This document shows, piece by piece, positions 1 to 7,500 of a stretch of 16,471 nucleotides of DNA. A program made the position numbers and the translations under genes. The notes below the pieces were generated by a model, which was given only the letters and a program-made list of their open reading frames with translations, was not told where the DNA came from and ran no database searches. The DNA lies in contig CAZUZO010000082.1 of NCBI GenBank assembly GCA_964624765.1, positions 1 through 16,471 of the forward strand, given 5' to 3'. The DNA is from JAGTVB01 sp964624765. GTDB taxonomy: Bacteria; Pseudomonadota; Gammaproteobacteria; HK1. Positions within the stretch are counted from its first letter, which is position 1; each line of letters starts with the position of its first letter.

Positions 1-53
1 CGCTGCCGTGCGCCTTGCTCTGGCGGCGCTCGTGACATTTTTAAAACAGCTTC
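1..53 (-). repeat. 143-bp interspersed repeat, partial copy cut by the window edge
   Basis: Read on the minus strand this begins GAAGCTGTTTTAAAAA and continues with an arm (CGAGCGCCG.CAGAGCAAGGCGCAC) that matches the left half of the full copies at 11808-11950 and 16283-16425. The element therefore extends leftwards out of the window. Its orientation is opposite to the two complete copies. The bases next to its terminus are TGG (54-56), not the TTA that flanks the complete copies; because the far end is not visible, a target duplication cannot be tested here. Confidence 0.8.
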
Positions 54-178
54 TGGCAGCTTCTCAAGGCGAAGCGGGAACGCCCCGGATGCAGGCGTGA
101 ACATGAGCTCGGTCGATCGGCCGCGGGCCTGTGGCTAACCTAACCCGTCGACCCTCGAAATCGAACCGAGCTTCGCCG

Positions 179-313
179 CTAGAAACCTCCGAGCAAGGGG
201 GCAACAGCGCGGATGAGCAGTGGCAGCGCTACCCCGAGCACGTACATCCCGCTCAGTGCGAGTAGGAATACGACCGCGATCACGAACAGCAAGTCAACAA
301 ATCGGGTATTCAT
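179..313 (-). CDS. small hydrophobic membrane peptide, 44 aa
   Basis: This is a 44-residue peptide starting MNTRFVDLLF and ending LLGGF. Residues about 6-40 are almost entirely hydrophobic (Val, Leu, Ile, Ala), enough for one long or two short membrane segments, so an inner-membrane location is likely. I chose the ATG at 313-311 because the hydrophobic part follows directly; the purine-rich AGGGAAG about 10 bases upstream is only a moderate ribosome site. A longer reading from 373 would add a hydrophilic, unconvincing N-terminus. Upstream lies a palindrome with a TATATA-like core (350-369) that could contain its promoter. I do not recognise a family. It could be a small stress-induced membrane peptide or a chance ORF. 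Confidence 0.45.
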   Translation of the reverse strand: MNTRFVDLLFVIAVVFLLALSGMYVLGVALPLLIRAVAPLLGGF

Positions 314-349
314 CGTATTTCGCTTCCCTATGAGGTCCATCTCGGTGGA

Positions 350-369
350 TTGTGTTCTATATAACACAA
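350..369. promoter_or_regulatory. palindrome TTGTGTT-N6-AACACAA, possible operator
   Basis: Perfect 7-bp inverted arms (350-356 and 363-369) surround the AT-rich spacer CTATAT. The palindrome lies 37 bp upstream of the start of the 44-residue membrane peptide gene and could cover its -10 region (TATATA on the minus strand). A perfect TGACGTCA palindrome lies nearby at 387-394. No regulator gene lies next to it in the window, so the identity of a binding protein is unknown. Confidence 0.4.
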
Positions 370-565
370 CCACCGACCAGAGAGAGTGACGTCAAGCCAT
401 ATGTGACATGTTTGCAACAATGGGTAGAGTGTACGGGAGCTGCGCCTAGCGGGGAATCCGGAGTTTCCGTGAGCAGTCTACGGGTTTTCCCGGAGGTCTG
501 TCGGAGAATGCCTTATCGGGCAAATTGTTTTTAGAGGGATTCATGAAAGTTTAATAATTCGCCTG

Positions 566-631
566 TATTATTCAGTTTCCTCCTACCAGTCTAGGGCCAT
601 TTACCCCGTCTTCATGACGGGGTATTTTTTT
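566..631 (+). ncRNA. possible short small RNA ending at the orphan terminator
   Basis: The hexamer TATTAT at 566-571 could be a -10 element. A transcript starting near 578 would be about 55 nt long and end at the strong terminator 602-631. Its single-stranded 5' part contains TTTCCTCCT (576-584), which is complementary to Shine-Dalgarno sequences, a feature common in small regulatory RNAs. No good -35 hexamer is visible and the 5' end is a guess. It matches no named RNA family that I know. Confidence 0.25.
602..631 (+). terminator. intrinsic terminator, orphan
   Basis: A 9-bp perfect stem TACCCCGTC/GACGGGGTA (602-610, 616-624) with loop TTCAT is followed by seven T (625-631). This is a textbook Rho-independent terminator for plus-strand transcription. 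There is no believable plus-strand protein gene upstream within the window, so it may end a small RNA or a transcript entering from the left. Confidence 0.85.
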
Positions 632-968
632 GCTGGCCATTGGCACTATGATGGTGCTAAGTGTGCCATAGAATGCACTAGAATGGATCATTTTGATGGC
701 GATATCGATCCGTCTAAATTACTCGAGCGCAGGCGGCGAAATGAAAATCGAATCCGGCAGGGCGGATGCCGATTCAGAATACGTGCTAGGCGTTGGTCAT
801 CGCTTCGGCCGTTTGATGACCTTTGCCTTGGGGGCAGCCGATCTCGGGCCGTAAGGTATGCTCCGAAGAGCAACCCTGACGAAACGATGACCCTGGCCTA
901 CGTGCTATAACGCTTGTCGGTGGGATGACACGATAACCGAGCGTGAAGGGATTCTTCGGCATCAGGCT

Positions 969-1008
969 CCGCCCCACTGCCTAAGCGGTGGGGCGGGGGT
1001 TCTTTCTG
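969..1008. terminator. strong GC hairpin downstream of the porin gene
   Basis: A 12-bp stem CCGCCCCACTGC / GCGGTGGGGCGG (969-980, 985-996, one G-T pair) with a CTAA loop is followed on the plus strand by GGGTTCTTTCT. The T-rich side suits plus-strand termination. The hairpin also lies 38 bp beyond the stop of the minus-strand porin gene and probably ends or protects that mRNA, although no U tract follows in that direction. Confidence 0.5.
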
Positions 1009-1034
1009 ATCAAGTACTCAATATTTCGTCGTGA

Positions 1035-2249
1035 TTAGAAATCGACTTGGGCGCGGACCTGGAAGACATTGGGCTTGTCGTTCACACCCTGCCTTTCGGC
1101 ATCGACGTAGCCATAGTTGAACATCAGGCGCGTATGGGAGGTCGGATACCAATTGATGCCGGCGGTGAAGTTGTCCTCGCTGCCGCCATTGATGTCGTTG
1201 CTGTTCAGATCGATGGTGCTGTAGCGAAGCGCCACTTCCCAGGCACCGTAGCCGCCTTTGCCTAGCACGCTCGCCGGTTCAACGCGTTCGAAGCGGCCCT
1301 TCTTGGCGTCATAGGTACGGGACTCGCCGGTTAAGAACCAACTTCCGTAGACATACCAGCCGTTGAAATCGACATCTTCGCTGCCGTCCTTACGGTTGAC
1401 GTCGGTCTGGATGTACTCGGCTTGCACGGACCAGGGGCCGAATACCCCCGCCACCTCAGCGTTGTATTTTAAGGTGTCGTCGACGTTCAATATGTTACCG
1501 GTATCGACCAAGCGCCGATCCGTGACATGGGACTCCGGCCGGACGCGAAAGCGCACTTGATCGTTCTCATAACCGGTGCGCCACTCGAGAGCACCGCCCA
1601 CATGCAATACAGCGCTTTCACTCCTGATGGGGGCGAAGGTCGCGCGGCCTGCCCAGCCGTAGCCTTGGCTTTCATCGGTCCCAGGGCTATCGATGCCTTC
1701 ACCGAACAAGCCGATGGCACCTTGCCAGATGTCTCCGTGGGCGTGCAGTTGCAGGCCGAGGTTGCGCTTGGGGGCGAACGCCTCCACCGGCAACGCCCGT
1801 TCCATGAAGGTGATGAAACGAGAGCTGGTCAACTCCTCAAGGCTGAAGGGCTCTTTGAAGTTACCAGCGGTGATGGCCAGGGGCTTGAATCCCCCATACT
1901 CGATGAAGGCATCGGTGATGCTGACCTCGTTTCCGGCCAGGTCGGCCTCGAATGTGAAATCCCAGACCTTCCACATTCTTCCTTTGGCAAATAACCGCGC
2001 TCTACGGATTTCTGCGCCGCTCCCGAGCTTTGTCTCATCGCTATCATAATAAGCGTAATCGAGCATCAGGCGCCCACCGAATTGGCTCTGGAAATTGCCG
2101 TCGGCCGATTCGACTTTTATGCCTCCTTTAGTGCTCAGAATGAGCCCGTTGTCGCTCCCCGCCGCCATGACCGCCGACGGCGTACAGACGGCTGCCCCGC
2201 AGCCCAGGATGAAGGAGCGTAACACGAGATCCTTTGTCCTACATTTCAT
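1035..2249 (-). CDS. phosphate/polyphosphate-selective porin, OprP/OprO family (Porin_O_P)
   Basis: This is an outer-membrane beta-barrel porin of 404 aa, a normal length for the OprO/OprP family, whose studied members take up phosphate, pyrophosphate or polyphosphate. A signal peptide is visible: basic MKCRTK, a hydrophobic core, and an Ala-rich cleavage region near residues 25-30. The mature part has the family's amphipathic strands, for example GGRLMLDYAYYDSD and AEIRRARLFAKGR, then a stretch around TAGNFKEPFSLEELTSSRF typical of this family, and it ends in QVDF with the C-terminal Phe used by the BAM machinery. I chose ATG 2249-2247 because GGAGG lies 9 bases before it; a start 24 bases upstream would disrupt the signal peptide. 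Regulation is probably by PhoB, from the 11-bp repeats and TATAAT upstream. Ion preference between orthophosphate and longer anions cannot be read with certainty. Confidence 0.9.
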   Translation of the reverse strand: MKCRTKDLVLRSFILGCGAAVCTPSAVMAAGSDNGLILSTKGGIKVESADGNFQSQFGGRLMLDYAYYDSDETKLGSGAEIRRARLFAKGRMWKVWDFTFEADLAGNEVSITDAFIEYGGFKPLAITAGNFKEPFSLEELTSSRFITFMERALPVEAFAPKRNLGLQLHAHGDIWQGAIGLFGEGIDSPGTDESQGYGWAGRATFAPIRSESAVLHVGGALEWRTGYENDQVRFRVRPESHVTDRRLVDTGNILNVDDTLKYNAEVAGVFGPWSVQAEYIQTDVNRKDGSEDVDFNGWYVYGSWFLTGESRTYDAKKGRFERVEPASVLGKGGYGAWEVALRYSTIDLNSNDINGGSEDNFTAGINWYPTSHTRLMFNYGYVDAERQGVNDKPNVFQVRAQVDF

Positions 2250-2396
2250 ACCATGGGTCCTCCCGAATTCCAAATCAAGGCTCGTGATGACCGGGCGATG
2301 ATGCCACTTCGGTCCTATACTGGCCGATAAGCAACGTTACCCGTGATGAAAGCTACAAAATGTTTAATCCGTTGTTGTTAGGCAACAGACAGGTGA

Positions 2397-2451
2397 ATTA
2401 TAGGCCCCAAAGATGAAAGGAAGGTTACATAAAGATGACAAAACGATGAAA
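2397..2451 (-). promoter_or_regulatory. Pho-box promoter of the porin gene
   Basis: On the minus strand, four 7-bp half-sites are repeated with an exact 11-bp period: TTTCATC (2451-2445), TGTCATC (2440-2434), TGTAACC (2429-2423) and TTTCATC (2418-2412). They resemble the PhoB half-site consensus CTGTCAT. Nine bases after the last one comes a perfect TATAAT (2402-2397) with no -35 hexamer, which is the layout of PhoB-activated promoters. Transcription should start near 2390, giving a leader of about 140 nt; a small hairpin TGTTG-N5-CAACA (2373-2387) would lie near the mRNA 5' end. Confidence 0.8.
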
Positions 2452-2470
2452 TTAGGCACTTTGATATCGT

Positions 2471-3409
2471 TTAGGCGTTTTCCGCCCACGGTACCGGTGC
2501 CCGAGCGAGCTCGGCCCAGCGTTTTGGAAAGCTGTCTTTGAGGTCGTAGTATTCTCGTGCACGCCAGCCGATGAGCACGCCGGCGTAGCGATGAACCTCG
2601 CGATCAGCCTCTCCTTGCAACGACGTGTCGATAAGCAAGCTGTCGATGAGCACTGGCATCACGGCGACATCGTGCAGGATGCCGAGGAGATCTTGCAGCT
2701 TCTTCATGTGGGCGAGGAACTCCTCCGTGCCTTCGAACAGCGGCAGGAAGAATTCCACGGCATAACGCAGCTTCTTGCACTGGATGCGCAGCTGGTGTAG
2801 CTCGTCTGGCGAGTCTTGATCGGCGTCGCGCCCCGCTTTGAGCACCTTGCGCAGGTGTTTGTTCAGCGTGCGGCGGGCGAAGCCGACGGCATCGGCATCA
2901 AGCCCTCGACGTTGCGGTTCCGAAAGCTCCGCGCTGTGCCAACCTTCTGCCTTTAGCCAAACCCGAAAGTCCTTCTTGAAGCGGCGGTACTCGAGGCTGT
3001 CGAGCATCGTGCGCACGGCGTCGTAAGCCGCAGCTCGATGCTGTTCGGCAACGGCCATCAGGGGCTTGGCACCGGGCAAGGGAAGCTGCGCCATAAGGGG
3101 CCCGAGACCCTCGGAGATGAAGACGTCGAGGTCCCGCGCCGGGCCAAGGGCGCTGGCAAACTGGCGCATCTCCTGTGACCACTGCTCGGTATACCTACGC
3201 GGTATGGCCGAGCGAAAGATGGCCAGGGCCGAGCGCATGCGTCGCAACGCCACGCGTACTTGATGCACCCCCTCGATGTTTTCCCATGACTTGGCTGCCT
3301 TTTGCCAGGCGAGTAAGGCCTCGACATTGTGCCAGAGTATGGTCGCGAAGGCTTCGCTCACGGTCTGGGCACCGTGGACGGCGGGATGTTTTGTTTGCTT
3401 CTTTGGCAT
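2471..3409 (-). CDS. CHAD-domain protein, probable polyphosphate-granule protein
   Basis: This 312-residue, nearly all-helical protein carries a full CHAD domain (conserved histidine alpha-helical domain). Both halves of the internal repeat show the signature: VHQVRVALRRMRSAL near residues 48-62 and LHQLRIQCKKLRYAV near residues 204-218, each with His, Arg and a basic patch that binds polyphosphate. CHAD proteins are known to attach to polyphosphate granules in bacteria. There is no signal peptide or membrane segment, so it should be cytoplasmic. There is no fused CYTH (triphosphatase) domain, so this is the stand-alone class. AGGATCAG precedes the ATG at the right distance. It lies between the phosphate porin and a divergent phasin-like gene, which supports a storage-granule role. 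No promoter is obvious on the minus strand in the 314-bp divergent region. Confidence 0.9.
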   Translation of the reverse strand: MPKKQTKHPAVHGAQTVSEAFATILWHNVEALLAWQKAAKSWENIEGVHQVRVALRRMRSALAIFRSAIPRRYTEQWSQEMRQFASALGPARDLDVFISEGLGPLMAQLPLPGAKPLMAVAEQHRAAAYDAVRTMLDSLEYRRFKKDFRVWLKAEGWHSAELSEPQRRGLDADAVGFARRTLNKHLRKVLKAGRDADQDSPDELHQLRIQCKKLRYAVEFFLPLFEGTEEFLAHMKKLQDLLGILHDVAVMPVLIDSLLIDTSLQGEADREVHRYAGVLIGWRAREYYDLKDSFPKRWAELARAPVPWAENA

Positions 3410-3492
3410 GTACTGATCCTGAGCTGTGCTGTTGGAGCGTTTCCTAACCGCTCACATCTTTCGAGTCGTGTCGGCAATGCAAGTGCCATGTA

Positions 3493-3523
3493 AGATTCAC
3501 ATGAGATTCACTTGGAGTTCACT
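3493..3523 (+). promoter_or_regulatory. three 11-bp direct repeats, Pho-box-like
   Basis: AGATTCAC (3493-3500), AGATTCAC (3504-3511) and GAGTTCAC (3515-3522) recur with an exact 11-bp period. The shared TTCAC core resembles the TGTCAC half of PhoB sites, and the periodicity fits a response regulator of the OmpR/PhoB family bound in tandem. The orientation points to the phasin-like gene at 3724. The hexamer CACACT nine bases downstream (3533-3538) is only a weak -10 candidate. The rest of the 3410-3723 intergenic region shows nothing else clear. Confidence 0.5.
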
Positions 3524-3723
3524 CAAGGCTGGCACACTGCCTGTCTAGCAGCGCACACAGCGGTCCATGCGCGTCGTCGGCGTATCGCCCGATAGTGGAT
3601 ACGGCCGAGCCGGCCGGGTCAAGCTTCCGATCGGCGCCGTGGATTTTGCCGTGTGAAAGGGACTGGCTGCCAGGTCAGGGAGGATGAACCGACACGACTT
3701 TGAGTTGACTGGGAGTGGATACG

Positions 3724-4305
3724 ATGAGTGCTAATCCTGACGTTGAACCGTTACTGCGTGCCTGGTGGGGAATTCCGAGCAAGGCCTTTGAGGGCTGGCA
3801 GTCGAGCGTGAGAGAGGGCCTTTCTCCACCCTGGAATGGAGCTTACGGAAGGGGCATCGACGCGATGGAAACGCTCACCCATACTGGACTTCGCATGCAA
3901 ACCGACTGGCTCAGAATGACCCTCGATGGCGTTCGCTCTGGCAGCGGAGAACCCCCTATGCTGGGCCAGTGGAGTACTCAGGCCCAGAGTATGGTCGATG
4001 CGTGGAGTGATGCATCGCAACAGCTGACCCATATCTGGTTTCAAATGATAAAGGATCTCGGACCATTTTTCTGGACCGGTCTGACGGCTGCCAGTCTTCC
4101 GGCGATGGTCAAGAATCCGCCTGGGCAGCAATGGATGCAACAGATGGTGCGTAACGGTCTCAAGCTGCAAGCTGCCTGGGCATCGCTGCTCATGCCTCAG
4201 ATGCTGGTCGAAGAGGCTAGCTTGACCTCCCAAGAGGCGGGGCGCGAGAAACCGGAGCGAAAGGCGACCCGGTCCCCCGTGCTCGAAACCGAGCAGGCGG
4301 CTTAA
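3724..4305 (+). CDS. Trp-rich phasin/PhaE-like protein, putative granule-associated
   Basis: This is a 193-residue soluble protein with no signal peptide. It is unusually rich in Trp, Gln and Met (WW near residue 14, then many single W), arranged in amphipathic helices such as QQLTHIWFQMIKDLGPFFW and QQWMQQMVRNGLKLQAAW, with a charged, disordered tail (REKPERKATRSPVL). That composition recalls phasins and the PhaE subunit of class III PHA synthases, which coat storage granules, but I cannot place it in one family with confidence. I chose ATG 3724 because GGGAG (3711-3715) lies 8 bases before it; a GTG at 3715 would overlap that ribosome site. Upstream are the Pho-box-like repeats, and a terminator-like hairpin follows at 4408-4442. 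The neighbouring CHAD gene is divergent. Confidence 0.55.
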   Translation: MSANPDVEPLLRAWWGIPSKAFEGWQSSVREGLSPPWNGAYGRGIDAMETLTHTGLRMQTDWLRMTLDGVRSGSGEPPMLGQWSTQAQSMVDAWSDASQQLTHIWFQMIKDLGPFFWTGLTAASLPAMVKNPPGQQWMQQMVRNGLKLQAAWASLLMPQMLVEEASLTSQEAGREKPERKATRSPVLETEQAA

Positions 4306-4369
4306 CCGAGAGGCCCCCTGGGGTCCTGCTAAACCCGCAAATAATTCCACCTGTCCTAAACAGCGATAC

Positions 4370-4503
4370 ATCGTTATCATGGCCTTTTAAGTCGCGCCGA
4401 TGCGTCAGGAGTGGGGTGCGCCGGTCCCCGCTCCTTCGTTTTGCGGCGCATTAGGCGTGCCTTCGTCCGCGAGCGAGCTATTCGCCGCTGAGCCGATAAC
4501 GAT
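4370..4503 (+). promoter_or_regulatory. ATPase leader with complementary segments near the start codon
   Basis: ATCGTTATC (4370-4378) is the exact reverse complement of GATAACGAT (4495-4503), and the second segment ends three bases before the ATG at 4507. If transcribed, the leader could fold so that the start region is sequestered, with the hairpin 4408-4442 inside. No Shine-Dalgarno sequence is evident before this start, which makes structure-dependent initiation plausible. It does not match any metal riboswitch that I know. Confidence 0.25.
4408..4442 (+). terminator. terminator-like hairpin between phasin-like gene and ATPase 1
   Basis: The stem GGAGTGGGG / CCCCGCTCC (4408-4416, 4426-4434, one G-T pair) with a 9-base loop is followed by TTCGTTTT. 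It could end the phasin-like transcript or act as an attenuator in the leader of the ATPase gene, since it lies inside a pair of 9-bp complementary segments (4370-4378 and 4495-4503). Confidence 0.45.
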
Positions 4504-4506
4504 CCG

Positions 4507-7500
4507 ATGTCTTTCCCCCAAGCCGTCGAGACTGCCGTTCCCTTAACACCTGCCTTGCCCCCGCTCGTTAGCGCGGTGCACACCGCTGTGCCGGGACGGG
4601 CCCGACTCAAGGTGGCTGGACTGCGCCGCTCGCCACCACTGCAACGGGCCATCGAAGAGACGCTGCGTCAGGTCTCCTACCTGAGGCGTGTGGAGGCGAG
4701 CGCTTTGACCGGCAATGTGTTGGTGTATTACGACGTGGCGGTCTCGCCGCGACAGATCATCGTTGGGGTGGCCGCGGTGCTAGCGGAGGTGGTCCCCGCC
4801 GTGCCGCCAGGGGATGGTGCGCCACGGGAGGGGTCGAGCCGGCAAGCGGATACGGCTGACCCGCCGAGCCCCTACAGGCATGCCAGCCAGGGAAAGGCGG
4901 TCCAAGAATACCCGTTGGTGCAAGCCTCCAACTGGCATACCCGGCCTGGCGAAGAAGTGTTGGCGAGCCTGCAGAGTTCGCCTGGCGGACTCGATCACGA
5001 CGATGCGGTGGCGCGGCTGCTTCGTTTTGGCGCCAATGTGTTACCGAAGCCGGAGCGCCCTTCGGCGCTGCGCCTGTTCCTCGAGCAGTTCGCGTCGCCA
5101 CCCATCGCTTTGCTGGGGGCCTCCGCGGCTGTGGCGGTGGCCACCGGAGGATTGCTCGATGCGGCCGCCATCCTCGGCGTGGTGTTGATCAACGCCATCA
5201 TCGGATTTGTCACCGAGTCCCAAAGCGAGCGTATCATTGCCGCCTTGGGCAAGACCGCTGCACAACCGGTGTCTGCTCTACGCGCGGGAGCGCGGCATTC
5301 GATCCCGGTCGAAGAGGTGGTGGTGGGTGATGTCCTCGTACTCTGGCCCGGCTGTCGTGTGCCTGCCGATGCCCGGCTGCTACAAACCTCACGGCTGAGC
5401 ATAGACGAAGCGGGATTGACCGGTGAAAGCCTGCCGGTGGTGAAGGATGCTCAGTGCCTGTTGCCGGCGGATACGCCACTCGCCGATCGGCTAAATATGG
5501 TTTATGGCGGTACGCTGGTCACCGGCGGTAGCGCACAGGCGGTGGTGGTCGCCACGGCGAGGGCTACCGAGATGGGCCAGATCCAGGCTCTGGTGGGGGA
5601 AGCCCAAGCCCCCGAGACGCCCATGGAGCGCCAGCTCGGCCGGTTGGGGAAGCAACTCTCGGTGCTTTCCGGCGCCGTCTGCGGGACGGTATTCCTGGGC
5701 GGACTGGTGCGGGGCTACGGCTGGCTGACCATGCTAAAGAGCGCGGTATCGCTCGCGGTGGCGGCGGTGCCAGAAGGTCTACCGACGGTGGCGACCACCA
5801 CCTTGGCCCTGGGAATCAGGGAAATGCGGCGCCGTCGGGTGCTTATCCGGCAACTCAGCGCCGTGGAAGCCCTGGGTTCGATCCAGGTGTTGTGTCTGGA
5901 CAAGACGGGCACCCTGACTCTCAACCGCATGACCATCGTGAGCTTGCATGCGGGCATGCGGCGGCTGGGCGTCGAAGACGGGCAGTTGCTGATGGAGGGG
6001 TGCCCCGTGTCGGCCCATGCCCAACATCACTTGCAGCGGTTGCTGGAGACCGGCGCGCTGTGCAGCGAGGCTGAGTTGAAGGCCGAGGGGGGGCGGACGG
6101 TATTGACGGGCTCGCCGACCGAGCAAGCGCTCGTGCAGTGTGCCCTCCAGGCGGGCATCGACGTGTCGGCTTTGCGCACCGACTATCCCCTGTTGGCGCT
6201 CGAACATCGTTCCGAAGAACAGAAATACATGGTCAGCAGCCATGGAAGTCCTAACGGGGGGCGATGGATTGCGGTAAAAGGCAGTCCCCTAGAAGTGTTG
6301 GCCCTTTGCCAGTGGTATTTGGTGGACCATGAGCGGCGTGCCCTGACGCCGGCGGAACGCGCGGCTATCTTGGCGCAAAACGATGCCATGGCCGGGGAAG
6401 CCCTGCGCGTGCTCGGCTTGGCCTATAGCAGTACGGACCACGGCCACACCCTGGAGCAGGGTGAGCTCTGTTGGCTCGGCCTGGTGGGGATGGCCGACCC
6501 CTTGCGATCGGGCATGGTGCGGCTTCTCAGACGCATTCATCGGGCTGGCATTCAGACGGTCATCATTACCGGTGATCAAAGCCCGACTGCGTATGCCATC
6601 GGCAAGCAGCTGCACGTAAGCGACGGCGCGCCATTGGAAATCCTCGATTCCACTAGCCTGGAAAAGCTCGATCCCGAGGTGCTGGCCGGCGTGGTGCGCC
6701 GGGTTCATGTGTTTTCCAGGGTGAGTCCTGCGCACAAGCTGCAGATCGTGCAGGCGTTGCAGCGTGCCGGTCGGGTGGTGGCCATGACCGGCGATGGCAT
6801 CAATGACGGTCCGGCTCTGAAGGCAGCCGACCTCGGGATCGCGATGGGGGAGGGCGGTACCGAAGCTGCGCGCTCGGTTGCCGACGTGGTGCTGGAGGAT
6901 GATAACCTCAATACGCTGGTGGTCGGCATCCGCCAAGGGCGTACCGTTTACGGCAATATCCGCAAGGCCTTGCGTTTCTTGCTCGCCACGAATTTCACCG
7001 AGATCGAGGTGATGGCGATGGGCATCGCCCTGGGGTTGGGACAGCCCCTGACGCCGATGCAGTTGCTTTGGATCAATCTCATCACCGATGTCTTACCCGG
7101 TCTAGCTCTGGCGTTGGAGCCACCGGAGCCGGATATTTTAGACCGCCCCCCGCTGGCGCCGGATGCCGCCGTGATCACGGGGGCCGATCTCGGTCGCCTG
7201 GCCGGCGAGTCTGCCGTGATCACCGCCGGTACTCTGGCCAGTTATGGCTACGCCCTGCTTCGTTACGGTTTGGGGCCGCGGGCCAGCACCCAGGCCTTCA
7301 TGACTCTGACCTTGGGCCAATTGCTGCATGCCTTGAGCTGCCGTTCGGAAACCCACCATCTGTTTTCCAAAGACCGGTTGCCGGCCAATCCCTATCTCGA
7401 TATCGGACTCACCGGCTCGATCGTGGCGCAACTGTTGACGGTGCTGGTGCCTGGATTGCGACAGCTGCTGGGAACGACGCCGTTGGCGGTGAGTGACGGT

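Larger units (their letters stand above)
314..1034. other. gene-poor stretch with regulatory structures
   Basis: No convincing protein gene was found in these 720 bases. The stretch contains the TTGTGTT palindrome (350-369), an AT-rich patch with a TATTAT hexamer (566-571), an intrinsic terminator with no obvious gene in front (602-631), an inverted pair TGGCAC/GTGCCA (641-646, 663-668), and a strong GC hairpin (969-996). Several ORFs of 50-98 codons on both strands lack ribosome sites and have arginine-rich, low-information translations typical of noncoding GC-rich DNA. Confidence 0.6.

Noticed and set aside
641..668. Sigma-54 promoter from TGGCAC at 641
   Set aside because: The required GC dinucleotide is not at the correct distance for a -24/-12 promoter.
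696..854. 52-codon plus-strand ORF (ending FALGAADLGP)
   Set aside because: There is no ribosome site before 696 and no recognisable family; an internal ATG at 741 with GGCGG upstream is only slightly better. Not enough evidence to annotate.
614..910. 98-codon plus-strand ORF after the orphan terminator
   Set aside because: It starts inside the terminator hairpin, has an arginine-rich low-information translation and no ribosome site.
960..1010. End of an IS200/IS605-type transposon at the GC hairpin
   Set aside because: Such elements end in hairpins like this, but no transposase or accessory gene or matching left end is visible, so a terminator is the simpler reading.
4507..4800. Classification of the pumps as heavy-metal P1B ATPases because of the HMA-like domain
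   Set aside because: The domain lacks CxxC, TM4 has PEGLP rather than CPC, and TM5/TM6 carry SERCA-type ligands, so P2A fits better.
6289..6936. 215-codon ORF on the minus strand inside ATPase 1
   Set aside because: It is fully antisense to a well-conserved catalytic region and its translation has no recognisable domain; it is a shadow of GC-rich coding DNA. The same applies to 5779-6243 and 3751-4380.
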